Below, one piece after another: positions 13,421 to 26,800 of a DNA stretch of 64,000 nt; position 1 is the first letter of the stretch, and each line of letters begins with the position of its first letter. Source of the DNA: Karalla daura (taxonomy: Eukaryota > Chordata > Actinopteri > Chaetodontiformes > Leiognathidae); contig CM055200.1 of NCBI GenBank assembly GCA_029224185.1, positions 10,961,670-11,025,669 of the forward strand. The letters are read 5' to 3'. Made by a program: the position numbers and the translations under genes. Under the pieces are notes generated by a model. That model had not been told where the DNA came from, ran no database searches, and worked only from the letters and a program-made list of their open reading frames with translations.

Positions 13421-14229
13421 CGGCACATTCACAAATTACTTTCCCAAAAAAAAACAAAACAGTGCTCTTAAATTAAAAATAACCCCCATCTCCACACGTC
13501 CCAATTGAACACAACCAACACTTGCTGGCATCCAGCAGCATTAAGAGTCACGCAGTGTACCCACTGCACACATAAACTGCACACTTTTAGAGCCACTCAC
13601 ACAACCAATATGAGGAAATGGCATTTTAAAGTCAGCCAAACCCCTTGAACCCCACCCTTCCAGCCTTCCTTGAACACCACCCAGCCTGCGTAGAATTTAT
13701 CTCTGATTTCAAGCTGCAACACATTAAATCTCTTCCTTAGATGACTTCATCATGAAACCAGAGCTCTTTTAAAAGCGTCATTAACCGTGTCGGCTCCGGG
13801 GCCACCTCTGGAACACGGAGCCCTGCTGAGTGACTGTTTTTCCCTGTGACACAGGAGGAATAAACACTTTTCCTTGAATCCTCGAGGGTCTGAATGTTAT
13901 GTAAAAAGCATGTGGCGGTGAGAGCGAAGCATGATGATCACATTGACTGGGTTTTCGCTGCTAGGCTGCCTCCTGTGAGCCGTCGGGCCTGGTGCCGGGG
14001 GTCAGATCTGAGGCCGGCGGAGTGAGGAGTGAGAGTTCCTTTTTTGGGAAAGCTTTCACCGGGGGAAGCAGATTCTCCTCTCTGCACCCTGCAAATATTT
14101 TCTCTGCTGTCTGCTCTCCTCAGTAATCCCTGCTCCCCCGACACCCGCACGCCCCTCCTGCCATTCCAATCAGTCAGCCCGACATGTGCTCTGTTGAACC
14201 CCAGCCACCAACAAGGAGTGGAGGGGGGT

Positions 14230-14460
14230 CATCATCTGCTTGACTGTTATCTGCCCCCCCCAGCCCCCCTCCCGTCTCACCCTCACCACACACACTTGCC
14301 AGGCCAGCAGCTCTGAGGTTTAAGGAGCATAGCGACAGGGCTGCTCTGTTGTGTTCAGCTGGAACCTGTGCGACAACTGCTGCTTCCTGATGGGGGAAAG
14401 AGGAGGTTCAGGGCTGAGGACTCTCACTTCTGGACAGGCGGTGCTCACATGAGCCTCTCC
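14230..14460 (+). promoter_or_regulatory. candidate mymx promoter with E-boxes
   Basis: Upstream of the putative mymx first exon lie several CANNTG E-boxes: CATCTG near 14234, CACTTG near 14292, CAGCTG at 14356-14361, CAACTG at 14374-14379 and CACATG near 14446. CAGCTG is a core favoured by MyoD and myogenin. A weak TTTAAGG, TATA-like, lies near 14319. Myomixer is known to be driven by myogenic factors in other vertebrates, which fits. E-boxes are frequent by chance, so the exact start and the functional sites are unproven. Confidence 0.4.
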
Positions 14461-14600
14461 AGCCGGCTCTCTCTGCTCTCTCTCTGCCCGGATTCCACTT
14501 TCGACAAATCTTCTGCTTGCGAGACTTTTTTTTTTCCTCCTTCTTCTTTTCTGTCTTGGAAGTTGTGTGCGGGAACAGAGGGCAGCAGCACCTCAGGGCT
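14440..14600 (+). other. putative non-coding first exon of mymx
   Basis: A strong plus-strand splice donor (GTAAGG at 14601-14606) follows a GC-rich stretch. The matching acceptor is the CAG at 14961-14963, ten bases before the mymx start codon, behind long pyrimidine tracts. The implied intron is 363 nt and holds a (GA)n microsatellite. The 5' end is not defined by the sequence. Confidence 0.4.
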
Positions 14601-14817
14601 GTAAGGTAGAAGAAGTGTGGGTGTGTGTGTGTGTGTTTGAGCTGAGGATATTACCTCATAGAGGATAAGCTGTGATTGAAGAGGTCTGACAGGGGTCTCT
14701 CCCTCTGACTCTGTTACTCCCCGGCTTTTTTATCTGAGCAGATTTTCTGTTCGGGTTCAGAGGGGAAGTTTTGACAGCCAGGCTTTACAGCCCCCTCTCC
14801 GCTCTGTCGCTCCTGAC

Positions 14818-14863
<46 letters not shown>

Positions 14864-14864
14864 C
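14818..14864. repeat. (GA)n microsatellite
   Basis: GA dinucleotide run with one AAAG interruption, inside the predicted mymx intron. Confidence 0.93.
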
Positions 14865-14972
14865 GAGGTGGTGACTTCATCCCCTCTCGTAACCAACCCT
14901 CCTCTTTCCCCCTCCTTTTTTCAAGCTTTTCTTTTTTTTTTCCCCAGTTTTTTCACCGCACAGGAAGGCAGC

Positions 14973-15200
14973 ATGCCAGCAGTTTTCATCTTGCTGCGGT
15001 CCCTGCTTATCAGGCTCCTCAGTAGCAGACTGGCAGGCTCGGTGGCACAGCTCATCAGGAGAAGCCTCTCGACAGGCGCTGCCCATCTTGGCACGGCACT
15101 GCGCCACGTCTGGGACCGCATTCGATCCCAGGAGTCCAAGGAAGCCGTCCTGGGCTGTGTGCTGTGCATTCTCAACATGCACAAGAAGGTGGAGAACTGA
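14973..15200 (+). CDS. mymx: myomixer (myomerger/minion), muscle cell-fusion micropeptide
   Basis: This is a complete 75-aa ORF. The start at 14973 is ten bases after a strong acceptor, and TGA lies at 15198-15200. Myomixer is a single-pass plasma-membrane micropeptide that works with Myomaker to complete myoblast fusion. Seen here: an N-terminal hydrophobic segment with interspersed Arg (MPAVFILLRSLLIRLL), an amphipathic Arg-rich middle part (residues about 23-52), and near residues 56-64 the sequence KEAVLGCVLCIL. The last matches the AxLyCxL signature of the family (A-V-L-G-C-V-L). The mammalian protein is slightly longer (84 aa in human) and has the same architecture with a longer hydrophilic tail; this copy ends LNMHKKVEN. 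The whole coding sequence is in one exon, as in other vertebrates. It lies 168 nt upstream of the next start codon on the same strand, with no AATAAA or ATTAAA in between. The overlapping antisense ORF has no supporting features. Confidence 0.93.
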   Translation: MPAVFILLRSLLIRLLSSRLAGSVAQLIRRSLSTGAAHLGTALRHVWDRIRSQESKEAVLGCVLCILNMHKKVEN

Positions 15201-15368
15201 GCTCTGCCTCCACTTTCTGCTCAGCCCTCCTCTTGAACAGAGACTGGACAAACACATGTGGAGGGAGAGGAGAGAGCACAAGGGAATGTGACAGACTATT
15301 TTTTTTTGTAATCTTTCAATGCCCGTTTGGACTTCAGTGTATTTTGTCTTCTTTACTGGACACCGGCA
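15201..15368 (+). promoter_or_regulatory. short spacer between mymx and the spectrin-repeat/PH gene
   Basis: 168 nt with no AATAAA or ATTAAA. It carries a T-rich run and a plausible splice acceptor (ACTTCAG ending at 15337), 31 bases before the ATG at 15369. It is therefore either the internal spacer of a two-ORF transcript or an intron end that lets a separate upstream exon join the second gene. The first ATTAAA-type hexamer downstream on this strand is at 16421-16426, inside intron 1 of the second gene. Confidence 0.6.
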
Positions 15369-17895
15369 ATGTCTGAAAGCATAGTGAGGAAGGTCCAGCC
15401 CTTCACCATTGGGACCAGGCTGTCAGTCCCGGCCGTACCAAAATGCCAGGAGTTTACGCAGAGTTATCTCCAGAGCCAGAGTCTGGACAACTGCACTCTG
15501 CAGCACAACCTGAACTCGCTCTACCTCAACCGACCGCAGGTCCGCGCACATGGCCCCTGCCTGGTGTCACCCATCGTCAAGCAGGCAGCACCTGCGAGAC
15601 AGCAGCAGGACGACACGGCGGCCGAGGACCACCTCAACCAGAACCTGGCCTCCTCCTCCTCCACCTCCTCCTCCTCTGCCATGTCCAGGTCCATCAAGAA
15701 GATCACGATCTCTGGGAGTAAAGACAGATCAGAGAGCAGGACAGCAGCGGCAGCGGCAGCACAGCTCTCCGTCACAGGGTCCACGTCTGAGAACAACAAC
15801 AACAACAACAACGTCAGCAGCACGCCGGAGCCACATCTGCCGCGGATCGTAGGTGTGAGCTGTGAAAACAAACCCAGCTCTCATTTCAAGGTACAGCACA
15901 CACTTGACATTACAGCAAGTATGCTAATGAGTTCATAGATAACACACAGATGGGGCAGATTGTTTTTTATTTATTGAACAAATAGATAAAATGTTACTGA
16001 ATATAATCATAAAGATAAAAGTCCAAAATGTTGTTTGAGCACATTATGCAGGTTTACATGCTGAACACTCTGTATAGCAAAAATGCTAGAAACTGGGCTG
16101 ACACTCAACATGGAAAGTAGACATTTTGTACAGCTTTTTACCACTAGCCCACAGTGTAAATATTTAGCAGGGAGCTTCACAACTTCAAAATCCTGAATGG
16201 TTTTTACTGTGTTAGTTCCTGAAGGAATTATTTGAGGATCTGGGAATATAAAAATATCTTTATTATACGCTGTTTTGACAGTTGTGTTATTGCAGAATGC
16301 GAAATCTCGCAGTCATTACTGAAAATTGATGCTTTTGTTTGAACAGCAAAGTTTTTCGGCTGCCAATTTTCCTCGTCCTGTCCGGCATGTGTTTATCGTT
16401 TGCAGCTTTTCTTTTATTCAATTAAATGTTAACCTTTATTTTTATTGCACCGCTCATGTTATCCGAATGTTTTAGGTTTTACTCAAAAAAGACAGCTGTG
16501 ACGAATTTCAGCCCACCGACGGACAAAGCAAGCTGAAACTAAATGGAGAGAAATCCATCCCGCAGGTGAGAAGCTCTCTTAACTGCTAAATTCTGAGGAG
16601 CTAATATTTCAGTTTTATGTTGGAAAAATAGTATTTTTTTGGATTATTATTCCAAAAGCTTCATGGTATCTTACGCAATCTAAAATAAGTTTCTGATGTT
16701 GGATGCGGTGGAGTGGTGATGCTGTTTTTCCCAGCCTGGTTCCGACTTTAGGAAAACTGTTGTTTTGTTGTGAGGCAGTGGGGTCTTTACAGGCAGCTGT
16801 GGAGTGGATGAACCTCTGGGCGTTTAGGAAGTGAAGTCATGCACTGCCTTGGCCAAACCTAAACAGTTTATTATATTATACGTTTGGAGCAAAGTGACAC
16901 AGAGGTGGAAAATGAATTACGGGAGCGACGGGGTCTTTGCATGCTACGCGAACAGGCTGTTGTGTCCTCTGATGTTTCTGTGAGGAAAGCAGCAAAGTGC
17001 CCTAAGTACATTGTAGGATATTGTTTAGAGTCAATGGGCTGTTGGATTTGGCCTGTTTCTCATTGAAGTCATCAGCGTGTGTGCGTCGTGGATGGAGTGC
17101 TCTGTTACAGCAGACCCTGCCGAGGCAGGGCCCACTGGAAAACATGAGGTCAGGGAAGATGTTAACAAAAGAAAAGGGCTCGCTTGAGTCCGCATGGAGG
17201 CTGGTTATAATAACACACTGACACAGCAATGGCCTCATTTCCCCTTTCAGGATGAGAAAAACTGCAGCGCTCATCGGCATCACCTCCTACTCTGTAACCG
17301 CCACAGATTCATTTTCCTCCATCACCCTCCTCCTCCACATTTCAGCACGGTTACTAATTCCACATGCCGTGGTGGAGGTGCCTTTACCTGCTCCTGTCCG
17401 ACTGTGTGAGCACGGCCTACCAGAGTCCACTCCAGGTGATGTGTTTACATGGGAGACTGACAGTAAAAAACGTCAGACATCCAAGGATCTGTCGGCTCCT
17501 GCTTCCTCCATGTGCCCAGATGTTTCCTGGAGTGGAGAGTAGCAGGAACACTCGCCCATTAGAGCGACTGCGCCAGTCACTTAGTGCTGACAGCAGCTTT
17601 GTGTCAAGGGGGACCTCGGGGCCACTCTGACTAAAGTTGTATAACATCTTGTGATTGTGAGCTCTGGAGAATTCCCTTATTCTGGCCGATGATGAGCTCC
17701 TTCTCAGAGGTTCTATGGCGGTATTGGTTTATCAAGGGCCAGTGATCGTGACTGTGTGTGTTTTGTGTGCTCTCACAGATTCCAGAGCCTGACTCCCAGA
17801 GCAGAGACGGTCAGAGTGGAGCGTCTGCAGCTGCTCCGTGTCAGAGCGACTGCTTCACTCAGCGCAACTCGTTCTTCAACAAGGAAGTGCTGCAG
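15369..17895 (+). other. N-terminal low-complexity exons of the spectrin-repeat/PH gene
   Basis: The first three coding exons (15369-15890, 16476-16565, 17779-17895) give residues 1-243. They begin MSESIVRKVQPFTIGTRL and include Ser-, Ala- and Asn-rich runs (a poly-Asn stretch near 15793-15813) and a basic SIKKITISG patch. No folded domain is visible. The start at 15369 is the first in-frame ATG after the candidate acceptor at 15337. Confidence 0.75.
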
Positions 17896-20800
17896 GTAAA
17901 AATGTGGCATGCGTGGAAAAAATGTCAGCAATATCACTATCAACAGGTGGTCGTGGTCAGTCAGGGGGAGCTTTAGCTGCTGCACATGAAAAGACTTTTC
18001 TGTTTCACTGTCCTGGACCGTAATGAAACGTTTGAGCAGCTTTTTTCCACTGCGCCATTTGCAGGACGTGTGTGGACAGATATGTTTTCGATCATTTTAA
18101 AATGAAACCACGGCGAGCAACTTATCAGAGTCTCTCGGCGCCTCTGATGTAGTGGGGGGAAAAAAAAGCCAAATGAAAAGAAGCTGGAGTCGAGGTTTAT
18201 CTAAAAAACAAGATGGAATCAGAGTGAAAGCTGCCTGTCGCATGACCCTCCAAGGAAGGACAAAATATGTCCTGGTTCTTATTTTGTCCCGGGAACTGTA
18301 CGAGCTGTGTTGGGCTGAGGGAAGGGAGGGAGGGGAGACCGCCACAAGTGAAGCAATTATTTAGGGATGAGATCATTGTTTGGCTCCATCTCTTCACGCC
18401 TATGGCCCAGCTAGGCTCGGCCAAGCAGCACAACTGCTTGTGTTATCTCATCACTGCATCCAAACCCGCTGCAGCACAAGGACATTTTTCAGCAAGTCGG
18501 GCTGAGGGACATTTTGTCCGAGCAGTTGGCTTTGTCATCACACAACGATCCAGGCGATATGCTGCTTACTTCCAGTAATACGAGGCTCATTTCAGATGCG
18601 TCAGCTGAGGGGGGACGTATGATGTATGTACGTGTTGAAAACGTCTCCGTAGCACGTCGTTAATGTTAACAAGCTTAGCAGCCCCTTTGCTCTTAAGTGG
18701 AGCTTGCGTATCTGTTGCTTTTGGAGGAAACTGCTTTTTTGTGTCTTTTGGGAGAGTGCACTTCAAATAACCAGAGGTTTTGCTGTCCAGGGACCTGTTT
18801 GCTTAATGGTATTTTGGTTGATGGCTATCACTGATGAAAATGTGTTATTACAGTATTGTGTCTCTGTGGAAGTGGAAGTGAGTTTTCCAGGGAGACTTTT
18901 AAAGGCCCCCAATGTTTCAGGCGAGGAGAGCAAAGCAGGTCACCACATGGAGGAGCAGCAGCGGCCTCCGCGAGGGCCATCTGTCTCCGAGGCTGCTCTG
19001 CAAAACATCTCACCTTTCACCCCCTCATTTCCACTAGACAGAGAAACCCACTCCCACTGGGCCTGGCCCCGTTACCAGAGACGCAGAAAATGTGAAAACA
19101 TTTTCTAAATGATTTGCTCACTTTGTCTCATTTTTAAGCAAAAATGTGTTTGACCATGAGGGTGTTTTCTGACTGTATGTTGTAGTCGCTAACCATGGAG
19201 TTAAATTTAATGTGTGTTCTCTGAAAATGACCAGGGCCTTTTCCTGTGTGGCCGCACATTACTCACAAAAAAACAGAGGCAGTGACAGAGTCTGAGCTGC
19301 ATTCATTATCCAGACTGAGGCCTCACTGTACATTTTTGATAAACACACAATTGTTGTGGAGAGCAGACGGGAAGAAAACAAGGGAATCATAGACTTCCTG
19401 CATGAGGTCACTATAATGCCATGGGAGCCGGCGTGAGGAGATAGGGGCAGGCCTGTTTTGTCAAGCTCTTTTCCTTCTGTTCAACCCAGAAATACCTCTG
19501 CTGCACCGGGGGGCTTGTAAAGTTAATGACCTGACTCTCTGAGGAGAAGTGACATCACTTTTTAATCTTGAGAAAAGAGCTGTTTAGAGGTCTTGATGTT
19601 TTATTGATTCAGGGGGCGTGGCTGTACTATACTGCATTATTATTATTCACTCTCAGCTTTGCAAAAGGCTTTGTTGTAATGTTGCTTAACTGCGACTGAG
19701 AAGCAGAGCTCTGTTGTTTGTCAACCTAACGGCTTATTTCAGGCCGCTCTGAGAAATCCAGGCTTTGGTCCATTTGTGTGATGAGGCCTGGTTGGGTCAC
19801 CGACTTCCACGCCGCCTTCTCGTTGAAAACAAACGAGTTCTTTGCAGCACATTTCTGACTCCGACCACCTGGTTCACTGCTCTCACTCCATATTAATGTG
19901 GTCAGAGGAGGCAGTTCTGCGAGACAAAGCCTCACGCAACCTTGAGAATCCGGGCTCTTGCCAAGACAAACTTCGGCTCTGCATAACATGACACTGGAGC
20001 ACAAAAGGCTGTAATTGATGTGTCTGAGGCTCCAAGTGAGGCAAGAAAATGTCACCCCTCTCTAAATCAGGTCTTTTCTGTTTAATAGTGATCCACAGAG
20101 GCAAATATCTCATCACACAGCCACTGGATCACACTGTAGACAAAACATTATACTTAAGTGCACATTTTAGATGCATTTTGACATCAAAATAGAAAAATAA
20201 CAGCTGATGCAATATATGATTCATACTTGAGGTTGTGTGTGTGTGTGTGTGTGTGTGTGGTGCAGGCAGAGGCATGGATCAAAGGTAAACTGCAGGATCT
20301 GAGGGATGGATGCAACATTCAGCGCTGCCCCCTGCAGGACTGGGAGGAAGCCTCGCAGACGCTCCAGAGAGACCTCAAGGACTTTGAGAACACCCTGATT
20401 CAGCTCAATCAGGTAACAACACGATACCACTAGAGCTGATGAAATATCACCAGGTTGCCAGAACAGCTCACACACAGAATGAGGTGTTTACTTTACCGTT
20501 CAACAGGTGACGGGGATCTCAGTGTAAGCATTAATCACTGTCTTTGGCGCCTTAAAAGTCTGTCAGAGCACATTACACATAACACAGTGGTCTCGTAGGC
20601 ATTTCCAGACCCTCACTGTACCGGACGGCTCTGTCAAGCCAGTTTATACTTTCTCTCCCCGGAGAAAATGTTTGGAAATGTTACATTGCAGATAATTAAC
20701 CTCTGCTGACATCCAGACAGCTCAGCAAGGGCAGAATCAAAGACTTTTCAAGGCTATATCCAAGAAATCAGTGGAACTTTTCCAACATTTGTGAAGCCTG

Positions 20801-23800
20801 GCTGGCACGTCACCAAAGACTCTGACAAATCTGAGGTGTCAGACATACTAGTCACTGTTCTGTGCTGCTGTTGGACCAAACAATGAGTGTGTGTTTCTGG
20901 TTCGAAAGATGGGTGAACAACTGATCTGTAAGATGAATCCCACGGCTGACCTGGTGAAGAAGCAGCTCAGCCAGCTCAGGGACCAGTGGCAGACCCTCAA
21001 GCAGACGGCTGCAAATCAGACCAGAGCACTGGGCGGTGCCAAGAACCTGCAGGACTTCAATAAGAAAGTGGACAAGCTGGAGGCCTGGATCAAAGAGAAG
21101 GTAACACAGACGCTCCTCTCCTTTAGTTTGTGTTGAACATAGCGAGGAAAAACATTCCTCTCTGAGCCTGTTTCATTGAACTATGGAGTGAAATGTTGGT
21201 ATTGCCTAATTAGTGGGATGCTTTTCAGCAGTTTATGTAGATTGCAGTTTAATTTTATGGCTGATCCTGTGATGGAAATACAATTGAACACTTTCTATAC
21301 TCAGCACAAAGTGACTGCTTCAAATAAGATGCTGGATATAATTGTTATGCTTCTTTGGGTAAATTTGAATGTCTCTTTTTCATATTCCTACTGCTGTCCA
21401 CATGCTCAACTCATCTCTCCAAATTTCCTCTATTACACTTTATCTAATCAGAAAAGTCACAAAGCCAGAGCAATTAACACCAGATCAAGTTTGCCCCGCG
21501 GCAAACGTGACATAACAGGCAGCTCTAATCAACAGTTGTCAAGATAATTGGCACAAACAACAACACTTGCTAATACAGGAAATTAGCTCAGTATCCTGAA
21601 GACATCTCTTGTTTGTGTATATCCACCGGTGAAAAACATCTGCCTGTCATTATCACAAAGCTTTTCAGGCCTATGTTTATCTCTGTGTTCATGTCCATGT
21701 CTGGCACAAAGGAACTGGTGATTGATAATAGACATGTGGGAATGTAATGGAGGATGTTGCGTATGAAGTCTATAAAACATCCACTGCCAGAGGAGACGGT
21801 ATTCTCCATTTACTTCCACTCATCCCTACCCCTGTGCATTAGTATCGAGTTCAAAGTTCCTCCCCCCAGCGCCAATGGCCACTTCTGTTCAACATCTACC
21901 ATGGTAGCAGGGCTAATGTGGTTTAATCCCAGTGCCTCTGAAGAGAAATAATGGTAGGGTTCCTAACAAATGGAGGCCATAAACACTGACTTTTATGTGT
22001 GCCAGCAGGAAGAGGAGCAGTCTCTGGTGAACGTCCTGGGGGAGAACGTTGACAAAATGCAGCTGACGCGGAGGATTTTAGATCTGAAACAGGTACGATT
22101 AACAACATTATGAACGCTGTACATAATCCACAGGTGAAAACATACACACTCCCATATGCTGATGGTTTATATTACAGATTTGTAGAGGTTCCACGGGCAT
22201 TTATCTATGGCTGTATGACTGTAATGTGTCTAACACAGTGTATGGTAAAGAAGGCTGAGGTCATAGTTGGATTGTGTTGCTCTGTTTCTCTGCAGGATGA
22301 GCAGCAGTACAGAAACCTGCACGAGGAGATCAACCACTTGGCCCTGAAACTGGAGAAACAAGGGAAGACAGATGGCAAAAACATCTCCAGTCGGAGGAAA
22401 CACATCAATAAAATGTACACTTTGCCCCTCAAGTGGAAGCGCCGTGCTGCACGCCACGTCCTCAACCTGGAGACAAAGCGACGACTGAACTCATTTGCAC
22501 TCTTGTCCACTGTGTGTGCTGCAGGTGGCTGAAGGTTCAGTCCCATCTGAAAAACTACCATGAAAATCTTCAGCTGGCCCTCGAGGTGTCCTCGTTTTAC
22601 CAGCAAGCAGACAACACACTGTTTTCCATCAACAACATGGTACGGTAACCCAGTACACACAGCCTAATTATGTCAATTCTCCCCCTTTCTACTATCTTTA
22701 CACATGCTAATACGGCCTTTTCCTCTCAGAGGAAAAACATATGTGCGTGCAAAGAGCTGGACAGCTTCGGGGATAGAGAAATCCGCGACATCGGCAGCCA
22801 GATCATGGTAGGAAACGTCCTCTCGCCCGAAGCAGGCTGATCAGATCAGATCCTGACAGCGTGCTGCAGAAGCCTTACCTAACCTGCAGGCCTGTGTGTG
22901 GTAGATTCTGGATGTCAGCGTGTCGCAGCTGTCCAACCTCCATCCCGCCCTGGCTGCCGGCGTCACCCAGAAGCAGAGTGAGGTGAAGGACTGCTGGGCT
23001 CTTCTTCAGAAGGTCCTCAGGTGAGACAGCAGGCCAAGGATAGCACGGCAGCCCTGGTGGCCATGTGAATGTCCATGCATGCGCCATTTCACCCGGTAAT
23101 TGGTCCTCCGCAGATTTCCGCTGAGCTGGAACTGTGTTTTTCTTCTATTACTCTTCTGGTACCCGACATAGAAAAGTCAGCACTGGCAAAACATAGAGGA
23201 CATTTTTCAAATGAAAATGAGCCCCAGTGCCCCTCCCCTTCTTGATTAGACTTGTTTCATTTGGGTTTGATTCAGTGAAAAATTATAAGCAAAGGGAACG
23301 GCATCCCGACGGGTTGGTCAGGATGTTTAGAGACCAACCACCACATAGAGCATCACTCACCAACAGCTCCTTTTGGTTTATAATATTCAGTTTTCTGCAC
23401 GGCTTTGGAATTAACCGCATGTTTGATTACTGTACTCGGTGAATCACGTCTTGGCTCACGGAGTCAATTTGGCATCGTGGTTTGTTCTTTTCTCACTATT
23501 AAAATCCTGCCGTCATCTTGAACAGTCTGCTGAATCTAAGATAAAACATGTTTACAAGAATATTTTGCTATTTTTATGGCATTTGTAAAACAAATTTATT
23601 GTTGCTTTAATAGCCAGCAGTAAGAATCCAGACTTTTACGTCAGTAGAGGTTCTCTTTTTTTTTTTTTTTTTTTTTACACTTTCTAAAGCAATATCTGCT
23701 TAATGACTGCAACCACATTTCAACACTGTGGTAAAAAGCACAACAATGATATGCTGGTCGTGCAGCATAGTCCACACTGCAAAAAAATCGTATTTCTGAG

Positions 23801-26800
23801 GTTTCCTGTATAAAATGGAAACTTTAAGTGATTGTGGCATTAGAGAAAGTTTCAAAGGTCAAAATCTCTGATTTCGTGTTGGAAAGACGACTATACACTG
23901 ATAATACTATGATCCTCACTTCACCTGGGCAGAAAACACTGAATATTTTCCATCTTTACAATAACAATAGCTACAGTCAGGAATAACTCCCCCACACTTC
24001 TCCAGCTTGCCTTGCTGTCCAAACATTTCTCAGGCTGAGAGCTTGTCATGTTGGCCGTCTATCTTTAGATCCAAATATTACGTCATCTGGCCCGTCTTAT
24101 CAGCTGCGTTTCTGAGCTATATAAACAAATAACACAAACACTGGCAGAGAAGTTCAGAGCCATAATTGGAGTTTGCTGCTGGCCTGAGAGAGCCCTGCTG
24201 TCAGCATGGCGGTGACCGGCTGCTCTGCTCGCCCCGCAGGGCTGACAGGACCACGCGCTCCCCCACTGCCTCCACTTTCACCAGGGAAGACGCTGACCCC
24301 CTGACACTGCCCCGAGACCCCCAGTGCAACGTGGGAGTGGAGGCCCAGAGGATCATGGGAAAAGAGGTGAAGGAGGAGCAGAATCGCATGAAAGGCTGCG
24401 TGGTGAGTGGCTGCAGCGTTTCATTCCATTACTGGTGAAACCGCGCCGTGGCTCTCGGCCGGGAGAGAACAACAGCATCAGAGCAGGCGAGAGATGAGCT
24501 CAGCCTCTTTCGGTGCTGCGACTTCTGCGGCTGCACAAAGTGACGCACTCTGTCCTCTCGGTTTGGAAAATGCCTGATTTACAATTCAAGCAGGTCTTTC
24601 CTAAATAACAGTGTTTTGGTTTTTCGTCAGATGTGCTGCAAAGCAGTGGCTTATACTCCTGGCACCAAGCTTGCAGCTGGTTTTCTACCAGCTAGTTAGT
24701 TGCACTTAATAACATCATGTGATGTCCCAGATGTGCGGAAGCCCTCGATAAGATGGTCGGGATGAATGCCAGCCGGGCTTTAAGACTCCAAACCCAGAGC
24801 TGCAGACGATGTGTAACTTTGTCCTCTGTTTTCCTGCCAGGCCTCTCTAACTATTGACAAGAACCCCTGTCTGTGAATGTTCTGAATATTGCCCCATAGG
24901 AGTCACAGGAAGAGCTTTTAGAGGTGTTATTTACCCTGGCATGAGGATTCCATAAGTTTCCGTGAAAAATGTCAAGTTGTGCCTGTACAACATGGTCAAG
25001 CGATGGGCCAGAGCAAATAAGCCTTTTGCCTCCGACCCAAAATTTCACTTTATGGTAGAATAATATCTTGGCTTTCAACTGCTCTAACAACAGAACAGTC
25101 ATTGGATTAATTATCATAATCCTCAATGGTCTCTGGGTCAGTCCAGGGTGAGTGGCTCATCCATGAGAGCATGCAGATTCCTCAGACACAACATCCCCCA
25201 TTTTGGAGCACGACCAACACTTTATTGAACACGTGGGTACTTGAGAGTAACTCCTTACCCATAAACCTACCTACCAGGAAATACTGTTAGCGGCTTTCAA
25301 GCAATGAGGCATCAGGAAAACCTAAGTGTGTGATATGTTAAAAGTTAGTAATTATATGTATATTTTAAGTCTTTTAAGTTAGCACATTAAACTTTACAGT
25401 CCACGAACAAATGCACAGTGGCTATTATCCAACCTAGATGTATCCCACAATGCATTGCGCCTCTCCTTTTGTTGACCCTGTGAAATCCCCTCTGAGCCTT
25501 TGGTCTTGTTTTGGCCAATAAGAAAATGCCCACATGGTCAGAGAAAGAGAAGACAGACAGCCTCAACTCTTTATTCCCCCACTCACACTCTGAGGCTCCA
25601 GCTGGCCCCGTTCCTCTACCGCCTGTGACAGGATCTCATGCACCAGTCACATTGTTTCTCTCACCGGGCCCTGAGCTGGTTGGCATGGCCATCCGGCGTC
25701 CTTTCACTGCACTCGGCTGTGTTTATTGCACTGGGAGCTGGGAGTTACCTGGGTGCACTGTCTGTGGGAGCAGCACTCGTTACTCTTTATGGAGAGATTA
25801 ACAAGACGCACTCCAAACAAAACCCTGGAGCCCAAAGGCCAAAGCCGGTGCCAGGCCCAACCACCAGTCGAGCAGTAAAAGTAATTTGTCACATAGTTCT
25901 GCAGCACTTTAGCGGCAGCTCCCAGGCACAATAAATTGATTGCAGTGTTTGGAAGAGTAGAAGATACAGCTGCACATGTCCATGGGTGCCGGGCAACTCT
26001 GAGGCATCTGCATATGTGTTGGTAGTGAGCACTTTCAGTGGATTCACAGATAATGCATGCGAACACATGCACACGTGCTTCCTCTCTTGCAGCCTTCTTG
26101 TTTGCCTCAGTAGATTCCAGGTAACTGTAAAGACTTTGGCATCTGTGTGCGTACTGGAACATGCTCTCAGATGTATGTGCCCATGTGCGTGGAGGCAGCG
26201 GTGAGGCCTCTTGTTGCTGGAGGTAAACATGGCCAGCGTCTGTTGCTCTGGCTAATTGTAGCCAGATGTTGGAGCTGCCGACCAGATGGGCTCAGTGCTA
26301 AGTGATAGTTCTTGGCTGACATCACTTCATAGCACGTTGCAAAAAGACACACACAGGGAAAGAGGAGCTGGTCAGAAAACAGATAAGGATCAACAGTGCT
26401 CAGACAGCGAGAAGTCTGCTGAAATACTGAACACCCGTGAACACGACAAAGCAAAATATGGAATGGATATTTATTTGCTATGGCTTACGTTCCTTTTCTT
26501 AATGTCTCAGAAGGATGTTCAATACGGGAGTTGTTTACAGTGGAAGCTGCAGTGAAGGATGAAGGGCAGAAGTGAATATCTGGCGAGAGACGTCAGAGAT
26601 GGTTATCAGCCCTGTCAAATGAATCAAAATGGTTTGTTAGCTCTGCAGTTACAGTACATATAAACGGGCTGATAATGTGTCTCAGTGAAACTTAGACTGT
26701 ATGGCCTATAAATGACTGGCATGTTAGTAAATGATGGCGAACCCATTGAGTTTACTGCATCGCTCGCATAATTTTGGAGGCGACACTTTTCTGCAGCTCT

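Larger units (their letters stand above)
3061..14300. other. long non-coding region
   Basis: About 11 kb with only short, unsupported ORFs on both strands. No exon chain or known domain was recognised. It contains a (CCTG)n tract (3431-3454), a (GT)n tract (about 10933-10964), an A run near 8503-8520, a dispersed repeat copy near 13120-13280 and a small perfect hairpin at 13396-13420. Distal regulatory elements for mymx or for the leftward gene could lie here, but sequence reading alone does not show any. Confidence 0.55.

Noticed and set aside
14877..15281. 134-codon minus-strand ORF across mymx
   Set aside because: Shadow of the GC-rich mymx coding exon; no domain, no splice context.
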